NCBI GenBank assembly: GCA_964017195.1 | Contig: OZ024888.1 | Span: 19,074,201-19,138,200, forward strand | Origin: Siderastrea radians | Lineage: Eukaryota; Cnidaria; Anthozoa; Scleractinia; Rhizangiidae | Direction: 5' to 3' | DNA: 64,000 bases | Shown: positions 22,941-35,166 of the stretch, piece by piece | How the letters are laid out: each line of letters opens with the position of its first letter | Numbering within the stretch: the first letter of the stretch is position 1 | Notes under the pieces: generated by a model | Seen by the model: the letters and a program-made list of their open reading frames with translations, nothing else | Told to the model about the DNA's origin: nothing | Databases searched by the model: none | Program-made: the position numbers and the translations under genes

Positions 22941-24414
22941 GTTGCAAGTTGCGGATTGGAGGTTAATTACAAAGTAAAAAGCAGTTAATTAAAGGATAAC
23001 AAAATTAAAGGAGTAAAAATTGTCCTTTTCATATGAAAAGGCATGCCATAAAAAGTCTCCCGAGTAGCTTAGGTAGGACGAAGGAATATCGAACGTTGAA
23101 CAAAAGAGACTTGGCAAAGACAGAGGTGTCATGCCGATGGGGTCATACAGCTTTACCAGGTTTTGTTTAGCAGGTTTAATTTTGCATGTTTGTAGGTTCG
23201 AGAGCAGCATTTTTGTTGTATATCATCACCAATCCGAACCAAATAAAACCCATGATTAACACGTGATAAGCTGATAACATCGTCAAAAGCAACGAGTTTC
23301 AAGAATTGTATTTTTTCACGAGCGTTTCTGTGTCTTGCTTTAATAAGCATAAAATTTTGTCGGATAAAAAGTGAAAGTGCTAATACTTTCACACGGTTGC
23401 GGTTAAAAATGTACACGTTGCGCTTGTATAAAAGCGAATGAAATGCCTCAGACAAAAAAAAGACAACTCAGATGCTTTCGGAACCAGTGTCGAAGTATCA
23501 ATGGCAATCGAAAGCTAGCTTGACGGGCTGCAAAATTGCCAAACGAGAAAAGAATTTGGCCCCAAATTTGGCCTCAAGCTCTACTTTACAATAGTGTTTG
23601 AAGAACATTCTAAAAAGAAGCATTTCAAAGTTCAAGGTTGTAGTTTTAATGTTGCTATAGTTTACTAAGCAAGAATGTGCGAATACACAATAATGTGCAG
23701 CATGTTTGATTACTTGCACTTTGCACAACATATCGAATTGAAATTAAGTTGAAATGTTAAGTTTAGTTCTGCAAGGTGACTGGTTTTTGGCTGGTTAATA
23801 TAACTGGATTTTGTTTGCATTTATGATGCAAGCTTACTGGTAATTTCAATAAGTTCACATTATACATTAGCAGTTAAATTAATGCCCGATCCTGTAATCT
23901 TTATAATCCTGTGATCGAGTCATTCTATTGTTGTTGTTAAAACCGCCTGTCTTAATACTTGTATGTATTACACCGATTGAAAATGTAATGGTAATTGCAG
24001 AACTGAAGATGACACTGAGCAGTTTGTGGAAACATGTTTTCGAAACTTACAACTATCGTGATTTTCCCTAAAATTGTCAACTCCACGGACTTAAAAATCT
24101 CAGCATCTTCGGGAAATTTAAAGTGGGTGGCGGTTGATCTCCATTATGGCCTCGATGGATCATCGCCAATAGTTAACGATTAAACCGCACCTTTCATCTA
24201 ATATTTCCATTCCAAATTGGGAGTGTGGCGTATCTGCGAGAACACATTGAAACGGTTCCGCAAACTTTCATGCCAACAGTCTAGTCCAGTTCAAGTTCCT
24301 CATTACCAAGGTTTCTTTACAAATGAAACAATTCGGATTTTCTTGAAGAAATTTAAGTAGAAACGTACCATATAAAGGTCATACATCTTCTGTTTGAAAA
24401 ATATATATATAATT

Positions 24415-24664
24415 GCAACCTGCAACCTGCAACCTGCAACCTGCAACCTGCACCTGCAACCTGCAACCTGCAACCTGCAACCTGCAACCTGCACCTGCAA
24501 CCTGCAACCTGCAACCTGCAACCTACACCTGCAACCTGCAACCTGCAACCTGCAACCTGCAACCTGCAACCTGCAACCTGCACCTGCAACCTGCAACCTG
24601 CAACCTGCAACCTGCAACCTGCAACCTGCAACCTGCAACCTGCACCTGCAACCTGCAACCTGCA
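24415..24664. repeat. AACCTGC minisatellite, right inverted end
   Basis: Reverse complement of the left array, with the same heptamer/hexamer mix but a different order of hexamers near the tip (two heptamers before the first hexamer instead of one). The two arrays have therefore changed independently since they formed. Confidence 0.95.
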
Positions 24665-25999
24665 GTTTACACCCTCCGCATTTTATGCATTTTTCGAACT
24701 TTTTAAATTTTCGTCCGTTAACTAACTCGTTGGAACTTTGGATTATTTTTTCTTGAATTAGCTTACCTAAAGGGATATTTTGGCAAAATAAAAAAAAATT
24801 CGATTTTTTGTGAGTGTCTTTCGATTCTCGATATTCTCAGGAAATGGCTCTAAAAAATGCATGGTTATGCCCAATTTTCTTTTTAGATTCTGATAGCCCG
24901 TGCTAAGATCTGCTTTTTCCACATAGTCATAAACCGCATAAAAATACCTTAGTTTGTAGTAGTAGGCAAATTCCATAAGAAACCCGACTATCTTGGACCA
25001 GATCCGACATGCAAAGAACGCATGCACAGTAACAAATGGACGCACTGTCCTTAATATTTGTTCCTAAATTAATTTGAACACCATTTCAGGATCCACTGGT
25101 CTATGATGAATAACTCGACAGCTGTGCAAATCAAATACTACAGTGTAATAGCTGTCATATTCTAAATATATGTAAAAAGACAGAAGGTCCATAGCATTTT
25201 GAGACTACACTTAGCCATAAAGGTACTTTTATATAGGAGGTGTATATTCACACACCATAAACGTGTAACAGCTAGTCGTGGGTGCATTTGACAGCATACT
25301 TGCCTATAGAGCTAATTTAGGGGAAATTCAAACACTGTATTAACACAAAGATAGATGGTTCACAGCATTTCAGAACACATCCACAAAGCTAATTACAATT
25401 TATGGTGTCTTCACGCACTGGAAATATAAAGAGAAGAAGAAAATATGTGTGTTTCCTTTCAGCACTTAATCTTACAACAGTTGCAGAGTTAATTTCCCGA
25501 TTTTGTTCTTAGTTGTATTTATAACCAGTGCCCAGAGTGCAACATTCTACGTAACATTCACACATTTTGCTGTTTTCATGCTACAGACTTCGGCAAAAGC
25601 CTTGAACTCTGCCTCACGTCCTGCCTGCATTATCGCAATATTCTTTCTGGTTTTTCAAAAGCAAATTTTATCACAGACGTTTTTATGCAATGTCATTTCC
25701 TGTTCTCAAACATCTAGTTCATCATAAAAGCTCAACTTCGTTACACTGTATATACATGTATTACAGTAAGTGTTAAACAAAACACATCTCTTTGAGGCTC
25801 TGGCTCTGGCTCTGGCTCTGGGAGTTTATGTGGTTTCTTCCTCAGAACCTTGAGGCAACATCTTTTGTGTCAGGATAAATTTTAGCATAGTTGAAATTGT
25901 GTTAGTACTTTATTTTGAGACATCTGTAAAAGGTTTAACAAGCAACTCCAAGTTCTCAAGCGCTTTTGGAATTTAGTATCATGTGATGTTAAAACTTGT

Positions 26000-26580
26000 C
26001 TTACTGTAAGGCCTTTATAGTTGCATATTTTTCTTCATTGTTCTTGCGTTCAGATGGAGTGCTAGGAACATTAGATAAGCTAGAGTTGCTAAACAAACAG
26101 GTGTTCCAAGTTGTTCTAAATGATACCAAAAGCCCTTACAAAGCACCTCTTGCAAAGCTGGATTCGGCATCACTTGAGGATAGGCATCTACGGGATATGC
26201 TTGTTCTGGTCTATAAATGTGTGAACGGTCTCGTGCCCTCTTATCTTAGTTCGCGATCAAAAGAACTTCAGGCTGTGGTCTTAGGGGGACCAGAAAGCTC
26301 ATCCTTCCAAAACCAAGGACCACTATACACGGTTTAAATTCATTTACTTATTCTGCCACAAATCAATGGAACTCGCTGCCAGACATGGCTAGAACTCCTC
26401 TTAATGTAAATAGTTTTAATTCTATTCTTAGAAAATATTGTAATTTATTTTAAATGAGTTTGCACTACTGATTAATATAAATAGATTTAGCTTATTTTTG
26501 TTGTTAGTTTTGTTCCTTATTCGGAGAAATTAAAATAAAGTTTATGTATGTATGAATATACATGTATGTATGGACAAATG
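26000..26580 (+). mobile_element. 5'-truncated LINE (CR1/L2-like), 3' end
   Basis: The frame gives 'LDKLELLNKQVFQVVLNDTK', then 'SPYKAPLAKLDSASLEDRHL', then 'RDMLVLVYKCVNGLVPSYL': the region after the reverse-transcriptase core in many non-LTR retrotransposons. A frameshift near 26300 moves to another frame that gives 'TNQWNSLPDMARTPL' and ends in a stop after 'YCNLF' at about 26452, again typical of the family's C-terminus. It finishes in AATAAAG and an ATGT-like simple tail. The sister copy at 46.2-47.4 kb lacks it, so the insertion came after that duplication. Confidence 0.8.
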
Positions 26581-26798
26581 GTTACAGAGTTTTATGGTCG
26601 CGGGGTTAGTACTTCATCTGACTCAGCCTTTTTGGCAGCTTTTTTATCTACTTGCAGAATATGAAAGTATATTGCAAGTAAAGTTGTTATTTTTGCATTA
26701 TAAAGGGTTACCAGAATACACCTGAGCCTAAAGGGAATAGCAGCTCAATCTAGTACCAGAAAGGCTTGCAAACTTTTAGCAGAAATTACAATACCACC

Positions 26799-26799
<1 letters not shown>

Positions 26800-26840
<41 letters not shown>

Positions 26841-26870
26841 AATAATATTATCATTATTATTATTATTACA
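26800..26870. repeat. AAT/ATT microsatellite
   Basis: (AAT)n with GAT interruptions that switches into (ATT)n, so the stretch is self-complementary. The matching place in the second copy (about 47250) has only a short 'gaataatac'. Confidence 0.9.
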
Positions 26871-27911
26871 ATAATTAAAATTTGTATAGCAGCTATCCAA
26901 ATATTCTGCTCTAGGCACTTTCCTGTGATTGTAAAAACCTGTGACGATCTACTGTTTTTGACTTGTCTTTGACGCATACAAAGGTGCAATTTTTGTCCTA
27001 GGTATATATATGGAACTGAGGGGTAGAATCTCTAAAAAAAACATATTAAAGGATACATTCTGGGCGACCCCCCCCCCCTCCCCCAGCAAAAGAAATCCAA
27101 ATCCTCTGCCAAAACATGAACATCTTGGCCTGATCGAAATGACCCACATTGTATAGGCGTAAAAAAGGCGCCTTGTCCCCATCCTTTTTCTAAATGATAC
27201 AAATCATGCGGCCGAAGACTGACTTTGCTTGTCCAACCAACGTTCTATCAGTTTTGCAGGACCTTCAGTTTGATTTCACACACAGCTGGCTACTGAAAAC
27301 TAAACTGGAACACGCAAATCTGACTAAACGGCAATTCTGATTTTCTGTGCTACTTCAAAAAACGGGTGAAATGCCTTTAAACAATTGCGTAATACCTGAC
27401 TTGAAGGAAAAAAGGCTCGTTATTCGTTACAAAAGTCGCCCCCAACCTCCCTGCCTATTCACCCTACCGCCCAGTCTGTTGGAAAATTTGTCAGCATAAC
27501 GTGACAAGACCAGAATTTTAACTCCTCCTGGTTTAAAACATGTAATTAGACATTTCATCTTACCTTTGTTGAAGCAAAATAGTCAATAAGATCCGCAGCG
27601 AAGACTTAAAATCACGATCGAAGTCATTGTACGAAGAAAGTGAGCAGCTTCGTGCGTTGTGTGACATGAATACTGCGAATAGACTGGGCGCTAGTATGGT
27701 CAACATGGCTGCTCGCACATGATCGTGGTTTGTTTTCAGTTTGTTGACTGTGTTGGTTTACTTCAGTAAAGGTAAGAAGACTTTCTCATGTAAAAAACTA
27801 AAATAGAACTGAAATGAACGATTATGTTATAGTAGGACTTGATATGTACCCAATAATCATAGCATGGCTTCGTTATTAATATTTTTTGCTTAAACCTTCA
27901 CTCTTTAATTA

Positions 27912-28438
27912 CAGTAAAAACCCGCATTAAAGAACACGTGTTTTGGGGGTTCAGGCTGATTTTGTTCTTATATATCGGGTGTTTTCTGAAAAATCAGCCT
28001 GAAAATGTTCTTAAGGTGTTCTTAAAATTGTTTCTAAAAATTGAATGATGCATAGACAGTACCAACAGATGAAATCAATGTGCAAGCACAGCATGTTGTG
28101 TCTGCAGCAAATAAAGAATGTGATTGACAGAAGGTAACAGTCATTTAACTACATAAATTAGCCAAGTCTAAAAACAATTGCTAAATGTACCCTGGAAATT
28201 CCCATACCTGCTGTGAAACTCTATGTTTACAATGGTCTAGCACATAAATTGATCTACTTAGTACTTAGTACTGTACCCTAGTAGGTTATTCTAATCTAAC
28301 TGGCAGCCAATTTTTTTTTATATAAGAACAATTTTCATTTTTCAGGCTGAATGTGTTCTTATGTATATGGTACTTTTTTGACCAAATTTCAGCCTGAGAG
28401 CTCTTAATCCACTTGTTCGTTTATGCGGGTTTTTACTG
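27912..28438. mobile_element. Tc1/mariner-like MITE (527 bp) with TA duplication
   Basis: Ends are inverted repeats, CAGTAAAAACCCGCAT at the left and ATGCGGGTTTTTACTG at the right. TA flanks both sides (27910-27911, 28439-28440). The sister segment has the empty site 'ttaattatagtcatgg' at about 51925, with a single TA. Inner blocks 'caggctga..tgttctta' recur near 27950, 27998, 28346 and 28390. No transposase. Confidence 0.9.
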
Positions 28439-28760
28439 TATAGTCATGGTCATAATGCCTATTAGAAAGTTACATCATCCATGAAAATATAATAACGATG
28501 AGTTGATAATCATATGAATCACATGATGCCTACTGGAGAGTTAAATATCATTTCTTGAAATCGTTTAAACCATCACATTGCACTGGGTATACAGGGTAAG
28601 TCAACAAGGCTGTGCTCTAAAGATAATCAAAGGAGACCAAAGACTCTCATCCATGAGCTTTTGAGTGCCCAGCCCTTAAGCCTTATGCAAAAAATAAATT
28701 TAGTTACCTGAAGACAAAAGTTAGTAGCTGGAGGCTCCCCCCTCCCCCTGGGTACTGTTA

Positions 28761-29055
28761 AGGCCGATTTAAACGGTACAATTTTTCCTTACGACTGTAG
28801 TATGTGACTTGCTCATGTCTACAACATGAATCGTGTCGTCTGAATCAGAGGTACTACATCTTGAAGACAGTTGCACACAACACAAAAAATGTTGTAGGAT
28901 TTTGAGACATGTTTTAGAACCCTATGACAGTCATAGCCGCAATCAAAATGTTAGAATGACGAGCTGTATGCGGTCTTTGCTTGATGCAAGCAATGCACAC
29001 TACAAAAGTAGCATACCACAGTCATCAGTAAAATTGGTACTGATTAAATTGGCCC
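28761..29055. mobile_element. Harbinger-like MITE (295 bp) with TTA duplication
   Basis: Imperfect inverted ends: AGGCCGATTTAAACGGTAC at the left and GTACTGATTAAATTGGCCC at the right. Flanked by TTA (28758-28760, 29056-29058). The sister copy reads straight through with one TTA ('gtactgttagagggcag', about 52251). A three-base TWA duplication fits PIF/Harbinger. The 86-codon frame inside is chance. Confidence 0.8.
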
Positions 29056-29098
29056 TTAGAAGGCAGCCCTGCAGGTCGACTACAACTGCATGACTTAC

Positions 29099-30986
29099 CA
29101 CAGATGGCCCAAGCTCAAAAATCGAGCTGCAAAATGTGACCTTCGCTATAAGACTTTGTATGGGAAATTCACTTTGATTTTCAAAATGCTAAAATAAAGT
29201 TATGAATGTGGAAATAAACTTCACTTACTTTAACATGGGGTTGTCTTTGTGTCTTGTTTGTAATTTGGGTGCAATTCATGGCCGTTTTAGGCGAGTTTTT
29301 GGTTCAGTGTTGTTTGCTGTGTTGTTTCTCCACTTAAAACGAAGGAAGGCGGGTGACTCGAGACAAGCGAGTCCCACAAATGGCTCTCGTGTCACAACGC
29401 AATGCAGAGAATTGCCATAAAAACACCATGTTCATAAAGCCATGTCATTTCTTCATCGCATTCAGCCTTCCTGGTGATCGAATGGCAATTCTGGAAAATT
29501 AAAAAACATTCAGCTGTCGGCGATCTGCCCGTGCGCTGGGCTTTTGGTGTGGACATGGCCAGACAGACAGAGACAGACAGTCTGTTGTTGGCACGTGACC
29601 GGTGGTTTGAATTGACCAATGAGAGTGCAGAATGCGTGCAGCCTGCAACGGCTGTGTCCACACCAAAAGCCCAGCACACGAGCAGATCGCTAATAGCTGA
29701 ATGTTTTTTGAATTTTCTCAGACCAGAATTGTCGTTTGATCACTGTGAAGGCTGAATGGGATGTAGAAATTCCATGGCTTTATGAATATGGTGTTTTTAT
29801 GGCGATTCTCTTTATTGCGTGGTGACACGAGAGCGATTTGTGGGACTCGCTCATCTCGAGTCACCCGCCTTCCTTCGTTTTAAGTGGAGAAACAACACCG
29901 CGAACAACACCGAACCAAAACTTGCCTAAAACGGCCATGAATTGCACCCAAATTACAAACAAGACACAAAGACAACCCCATGTTAAGGGTAAGTGAAGTT
30001 TATTTCCACATTCATAACTCAGGGATCCATATTAGCTTTTTTTCAAACTCGTCAACCGGGCAAGTACGTCAGAAAAAGATACTTGCCCTGACAAAATTTT
30101 TTCTTGCCTGTTCAAAATTAAGTAATAAGCTAAAAATACACTCAAAACTTAAAGTTAACAACAAGTAAGTGGAAAGATTGCATTTTATTTTCATATGCTA
30201 CTGCAGCAGCACCGCGGTAAGACCCAGTAAGGCTCCTGTCAAACACTTTCACTTTACAAGTTCAACTACACAGACCTAAAAGATAGACATACTTTGCATG
30301 TCAAATGTTCACTGTTGAACATTTGATTTTCGCATTTACTTTTTGATCAAACTTTCAATTTTGATCAAACTTTCATCCAGGTACTTAAGCCAAAGCCTGT
30401 TTTCCTGCCACGATGGTAAAAATGCACGCTTTTGTTGCTCTTGTTTGTATTTAGAACTTTTCTCTCGCAGCGGTGCGGACACTTTGTTAAAGTAGCGCCA
30501 CATTTTGTGAAACTCATGTGCGGCCAAAGAGCGAGAGTCTTTGTTTTTGCATATTGCTGCAGTACATCAGCGGTCAAGAACAAAAAAAATGCCTGCAAAC
30601 ATTTCACTTCTGAGAGTACTGCATAAGGTGTCGTACGAGCAACGAAACGATGTTTACAGAGCATTAATCCTCTGTTTACTACAGTGTGGAATCACTGAAT
30701 GGCTGGTGGACATTCAAAACATGGGTTCATTGACTGGTGAGAAATTGAAGAAAAAAAATTTGGCTCCTTAAAACTTACTCGTCCGCCGGACGAGTTTGCA
30801 ATTTTTGATACTTGTCCGCAGGACTTCATAGTCGCCTTGGACAACATGACGACTGCGAATATGGATCCCTGATAACTTTATTTTAGCATTTTGAGAACCA
30901 AAGTGAGTTTCCCATACAAAGTGTTACAGCGAAGGTCATATTTCGCAACTCGATTCTATTCTCATTTTGAGCTTGGGCCGCCTGTG
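29099..30986. mobile_element. Large palindromic element with 7-bp duplication, itself hit by a second element
   Basis: Left arm 29099 to about 29560 and right arm from about 29610 to 30019 plus 30878-30986 are inverted copies. Ends are CACAGATGGCCCAAGCTC and GAGCTTGGGCCGCCTGTG. The 7-bp direct repeat GACTTAC flanks it (29092-29098, 30987-30993). The sister segment at about 52288 has no element. Without the nested 30020-30871 insertion it is about 1.03 kb. It contains no recognised protein; open frames inside are arm shadows. Confidence 0.82.
30020..30871 (-). mobile_element. hAT-like element (852 bp) nested in the palindrome
   Basis: Inverted ends CAGGGATCCATATT at the left and AATATGGATCCCTG at the right, flanked by ATAACT (30014-30019, 30872-30877). 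The other, uninterrupted arm of the host palindrome shows the empty site. A minus frame near 30336-30460 reads 'RAFLPSWQENRLWLKYLDE', resembling the TTF-type zinc-finger lead-in of hAT/ZNF862-like proteins; the rest of such a protein is missing. The CAGGG-type end suggests hAT, but the duplication looks like 6 bp rather than the usual 8. Confidence 0.65.
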
Positions 30987-31537
30987 GACTTACTTGCATA
31001 ACTTTTGCAAAAATTCATTGCAGATGCAGTGAATTAAAATACACAATTACCAGCATAGTGAAACCACACCGAATAAAATTTTAATAGAGCTCAATCAGAC
31101 CTAATTGTTCTCTTGCTTTTGCGATTGGTTTCAACTGGCAATCAAACATAATCAAACTAGAACTTTTTGGTGATTTTGATTAGCAACTCAATCAAAGCTA
31201 TTGTACCAAGTCAGTGTGATAAGTTTGATTATTTTTATGCTGCAAAAAGAGTCAATAAGCACTACTAACAGTGTTAACTAGAAAACCTGTGGTTTGTCAG
31301 AGACGGGTCCTTATATATGCTGGAGCTATTAGCTCTAACAGTTGTTAGCCACCAGGTTCGTGAACTTAATTAAAGGTAGCAACTATTGTGGGATTTGCAT
31401 TCCAAATTGCAAGAAATACATTCACGCAATACAGGATTTTGGGCCGACTGTTACCCCAGTGTGCAGATGCATGTTTTTTTTGTTTTCAAAGCTGATTGGC
31501 TGACTGTGAATTGCTTGTCATGATTCACCTATATTAA

Positions 31538-31929
31538 AGGAGCTACGTCACAAGGGTTTTGCTATTTTAGGTCAATTCTGTGCGAAAATCATTACCTAGA
31601 CAGTGCCTTTACTCGTACACAAAGTGCTCCTGTACAACTGTGAGGAAGCTATCAAATGAATTTTATCAGGGACAGCTAACCATAAAACTTTGTTTGGTGA
31701 TTTTTGAGAACATAGCATCAAAACTTGAAAAACTTGGCCCAATGCATTTGTTTTCAAGTTTCAATCCATTTCCATCCTTGCCATCAGTTGTAACAGATGA
31801 CTGGAAACAGTTTCAGTGCCGTAAGATAGTCTTTCGTAACAATGCTAGACCATTATTTTTGGAATTCAGGTGACGCAAAGACACTTTTTAGCTTATGAAA
31901 AGATACTTAAATAGCATAACATAGTCCCT
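31538..31929. mobile_element. TTAA-target MITE (392 bp)
   Basis: Flanked by TTAA (31534-31537, 31930-31933). Short inverted ends are AGGAGCTACGT at the left and ATAGTCCCT at the right (imperfect). The sister copy lacks it at about 52870. The 97-codon frame at 31580-31873 fills most of the element but resembles no transposase. Confidence 0.72.
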
Positions 31930-31933
31930 TTAA

Positions 31934-33969
31934 GTGACACTTGCCTAAAGAATGAGTTTACAAATGTTAGCCTGTATGTTTATTATGTAAACATGTTCGT
32001 GTAATAATCAGAATGTTTCTGCATTGTTAACATCCAAACTGCAGTGTGCAGTTCTAAGCAATCCTTGATTCAATCATCTTGCTTTCCCTCTTGAAGATCA
32101 GTCATGATTCGCTTACAGTCAGAAAAATCGGTCCGCATGTGGACTTGGGATAAGTGTAAACTTTTGTGGCTTTAAGTAAGTTCTGAAAATGTTAAAGATA
32201 GAAGATACTGGGATTAATTATTCAAACATAATAAAGTAGAATCTCAACAACTCCAACCCTATCATCTTGAACTTCTTGCTAACTCAAATCAAAAACATTT
32301 ACAAAATGTACCCTTATTAACCTACTGTCGCCAGCTGGGCTTGTAAATTGGGCTGTTTTTCTCACCACTTGCTTTAGGCATCTGGCTTTGTCTCAACCAG
32401 CTCAGTCTTCCTACCTGTAAACTTCTGTTTTTCCCTTAATGGTTACCTCTATTGGTTGCAGGTGTGACTTCATACTGCCATGATATCAGGATTATATCAT
32501 GCAAGGTAAACAAAAGTAGAGCATGTCACATCACACTAACATTATTACTATTATGTCAATGTTCCATACTTATCTGACACAGACAAACCACAGTTAACTT
32601 TGCAGTAGTGGCACATGTCTTACATACAATGCACGTTCAAGTTATTTAGACTCAACACTACCTAATACTTTGATTCAACTTTGCCTAAAGTAAAAAAATA
32701 TGAATAAACAATTGACCACGTGATAGAGACAGACTCTTTACATTACAAAGTGACCCAAAGTGAAACGAGTTTGACTAATGTCGTCCATCCTTCCTGAAGG
32801 TATTTTGATTTGTTTCAATGTATGTTTTACCATTTATAAAGGCAAAATTGTCAAACCACAAAGAGGAGAAATGAGCTCCACTAATCTTGCCATTTCTCAC
32901 AAGTGACATGTTTAGTTTGTTTCGTATTACCTTTTGTATTTAATTTATAGGGAAGCATCAGCCTTCATGCATGATCAGGTGATGCTTGTCTAAATCATAA
33001 TCCAGGGTCGATGGGGCTCAGGCAGGCTTGTGCATATTAGGTAATTTTTGTAGAACAAAGGCTGAGCACAGTTTTGCAACTGTTATTTGTTGTTTTGTTG
33101 AGGTTGATTATGTTTGATTTCCAAACCCACTCAAAATCAATCAAGCAATTGACTTCAATTGGGTTTGATTGATTCTAATGACTATGTCCAATTATGTGAT
33201 TCATCACTTCTTAACTGTATTGTAGTAACTTATATGTAATTTATATTCCTGGTCTGTATTTTTGGTCTGTCCAGAGTTTGTGCTTTTTACTGACCAGGCC
33301 AAGAGCCATGGGATAATTTTATTCAGCGTAACAGTTTTACTCCAGCTCCCACCTTACACAAAGTTCTGAATCTGCTATTGCACAGTATATAGAACTCTGA
33401 AATAGAACCAATTTTGAATGCCTAACCGGCAACACATACTGCCCTGACCATGCCACTACACTGTAGACTGGGAACTGGAAACATCATACAGTGTAAAAAA
33501 TATCCAGCATAAATTGATGTTGTGGCTCGGAAAGCAAACGTTCAAATGCAGTTCAAGGATTATGTTTAGCCAGTTTAATAGTAGAAAAAATTAACAAAAA
33601 ATTGAAGTAAACGTGCAAGAGTGAGGATAGACCGAAAAAAGGAAGATCACCACTTGGTTGTTCTACTGAATGTTTCTTTTGTGAGACCCAATTCTTCTAT
33701 TCTATTCAGATGATGAAAGTAATAAATACACACTTACATGTACGATTTTAAATGTTTTTTGCCTGAAACTAGGTTTGCTAATCAGATTGATACAGTAACT
33801 CTCCTACATACATAATTCCTACTCATACTTAAATTTTTACATAGTGTATGCACTCTATGCTGAATAGAGCTGCAGACCACATTATTTAAAATAAGAAAAA
33901 TCCTACGGGTGGTTTTTAATGCTGGACTGAAGTACATGTGTGTAACAGTAGTTTGTTCCAATATTATTA
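31934..33969. other. Non-coding part of the segmental duplication
   Basis: Matches 52870-53620 and 57290-58550 with moderate identity. A piece at about 32047-32330 is present here but absent in copy 2. No coding signal. Confidence 0.6.
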
Positions 33970-34517
33970 TTAATATCTCGGAGTAGAGTGATTGAATTTC
34001 TAGCATTTTGATTGGCTCAACGGTAAAAGGTAATGGGCAAACAACCCTGCTGCAAGTATTGTCGCGTAACGGATACGGGTCTCTCACATTTGTCGCGTGA
34101 CGGAACTATTCACTACGTGGCGTGCTTGTCCACAAATGTATTTTTTTTTCCACATGTCTTTGTCATGTGGCCTATGAAAATCTTAAAAAAACAAACAAAC
34201 AAAACAAGACAAAACAAAGCAAAGCAAAACCAGAAAACTAGCCCGCGTGTCTACACATACAAACGGGCCCTAACTTTAACGTTTTAGAGAAAGTTGCACC
34301 TTGCCTTTAAGGTGATAGTTTTCTATATATTTTGATCAATGTTTATTTTATCGCCAATTCTCTCGGCTTTAACACCTGACAAAGCGCGGAATTGCGTACA
34401 AAGCGCATTTTGAAAATTGATCTTACTGCCCGGTCTTCCCAGACAGACTCTTAACGTCTTTGTGGACGTTTTGCGGTGCACGTTGTAGATTACTTAGCCT
34501 GTGCACAGACGCACACT
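33970..34517 (+). promoter_or_regulatory. Conserved upstream block of zinc-finger locus C
   Basis: Closely matches 61713-62270 upstream of locus D: 'atctcggagtagagtgattg', 'gattggctcaacggta', 'ggtaatgggcaaacaaccct', 'cgcgtgacggaactattcac'. Contains CCAAT-like 'gattgg' and GC-rich 'gtcgcgtaacgg' motifs. Probably holds promoter or 5' UTR sequence, but no start site can be placed. Confidence 0.45.
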
Positions 34518-34521
34518 TTAA

Positions 34522-35166
34522 GGACGTTCGCGCGAAAAACTTCTACAATACAGATTTTTTTCATACTTTGGCTACAGTCAGATAATGAGTTACCTATGTC
34601 AGAAATGCAAAAAAATTGGGGGTCACCGACTTCGTTTTCAAAATAAAGCGCGTGGAAAGCTACCTCATTTTTGACAAATCGGCCCTCGCAACTCGACATG
34701 GCCTCAGTGCTTGTTAGTTGAAAAATATTTAAAATGATTCGCTGTTGACCCACTTTCTTAGTCAAATTTTATTTAAGTGGGTCTGTCAAGTAAACAATTT
34801 GAGCTGGTGTCATCCTTTTAGTTAAACTTGTCCTCTAAGACGGACTTTTGCGAACACTGTGCAGCTACAATAATAGCATAATTCGATGATGCAAGGGCAG
34901 AAAAGTTGAAAAAAATCAAACTTCCACAATACAGATTTTATTTATTTTTTCTCAAAACGTAGATAATTGACAGAGAAAGTGATCTATCAAAATAAAATAT
35001 GGGGTCACCGAACATTTAAGAGAGTTAAACCCGTGCATAGATACTAAAGTGCCCACTAGCCCTCTATATCTCCACATTTCTTCAACAGCGCGCGCGGTCA
35101 ATGCCTGACGTGGCAGTGAATTGCGTGCGCAGTAAGGATGCGCAGAAACAATTAGCGCGAACGTCC
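34522..35166. mobile_element. TTAA-target element (645 bp) between promoter block and gene C
   Basis: Flanked by TTAA (34518-34521, 35167-35170), with inverted ends GGACGTTCGCGCG at the left and CGCGAACGTCC at the right. Locus D has the empty site at about 62304 with a single TTAA. Inside are two diverged copies of a 'cttctacaatacagattttt / ggggtcaccga' block. It sits between the conserved upstream block and the ATG of C, so it could alter expression of that gene. Confidence 0.88.

Larger units (their letters stand above)
22716..24678. mobile_element. Foldback-type element with minisatellite inverted ends (1963 bp)
   Basis: Both ends start with the same inverted sequence, CGGAGGGTGTAAACTGCAGG, then run into arrays of GCAGGTT heptamers broken at intervals by GCAGGT hexamers. 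On the plus strand the left array reads GCAGGTT and the right reads AACCTGC. A perfect 9-bp direct repeat, CATTTTATG, lies outside both ends (22707-22715, 24679-24687). Inverted ends built of tandem repeats plus a 9-bp duplication are the hallmarks of Drosophila FB foldback elements, whose NOF transposase is MULE-related. The internal part (22960-24414) has no recognised coding sequence, so it is non-autonomous or degraded. Confidence 0.88.
24767..26990. repeat. Duplicated segment, unit-1 copy (X)
   Basis: 24830-25165 matches 39900-40210, and 25150-25985 plus 26700-26995 matches 46170-47370. Shared blocks include 'gctaagatctgctttttcc', 'accactggtctat', 'acacaccataaac' and 'ctcagaaccttgaggcaac'. 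It looks like non-coding DNA carried in the segmental duplication. Differences include the LINE fragment at 26000-26580 and an expanded AAT microsatellite, both absent from the second copy. The 92-codon minus frame at 24767-25045 is partly shared with 39779-39997, but neither is convincing as a gene. Confidence 0.75.

Noticed and set aside
23153..23731. Coding capacity inside the foldback element
   Set aside because: Frames of 77-100 codons without any transposase or other known motif.
22667..24706. Open frames of repeated GCRLQVA or CNLQPAT over the two minisatellites
   Set aside because: A 7-bp repeat without stop codons is open in every frame; there is no sign of a protein.
28833..29755. 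Open frames at 28833-29093, 29392-29679 and 29474-29755
   Set aside because: They lie in a MITE and in the arms of a palindromic element, with no recognised motif.
31580..31873. 97-codon frame filling the 392-bp TTAA element
   Set aside because: Too short for a transposase and without catalytic motifs; probably chance.
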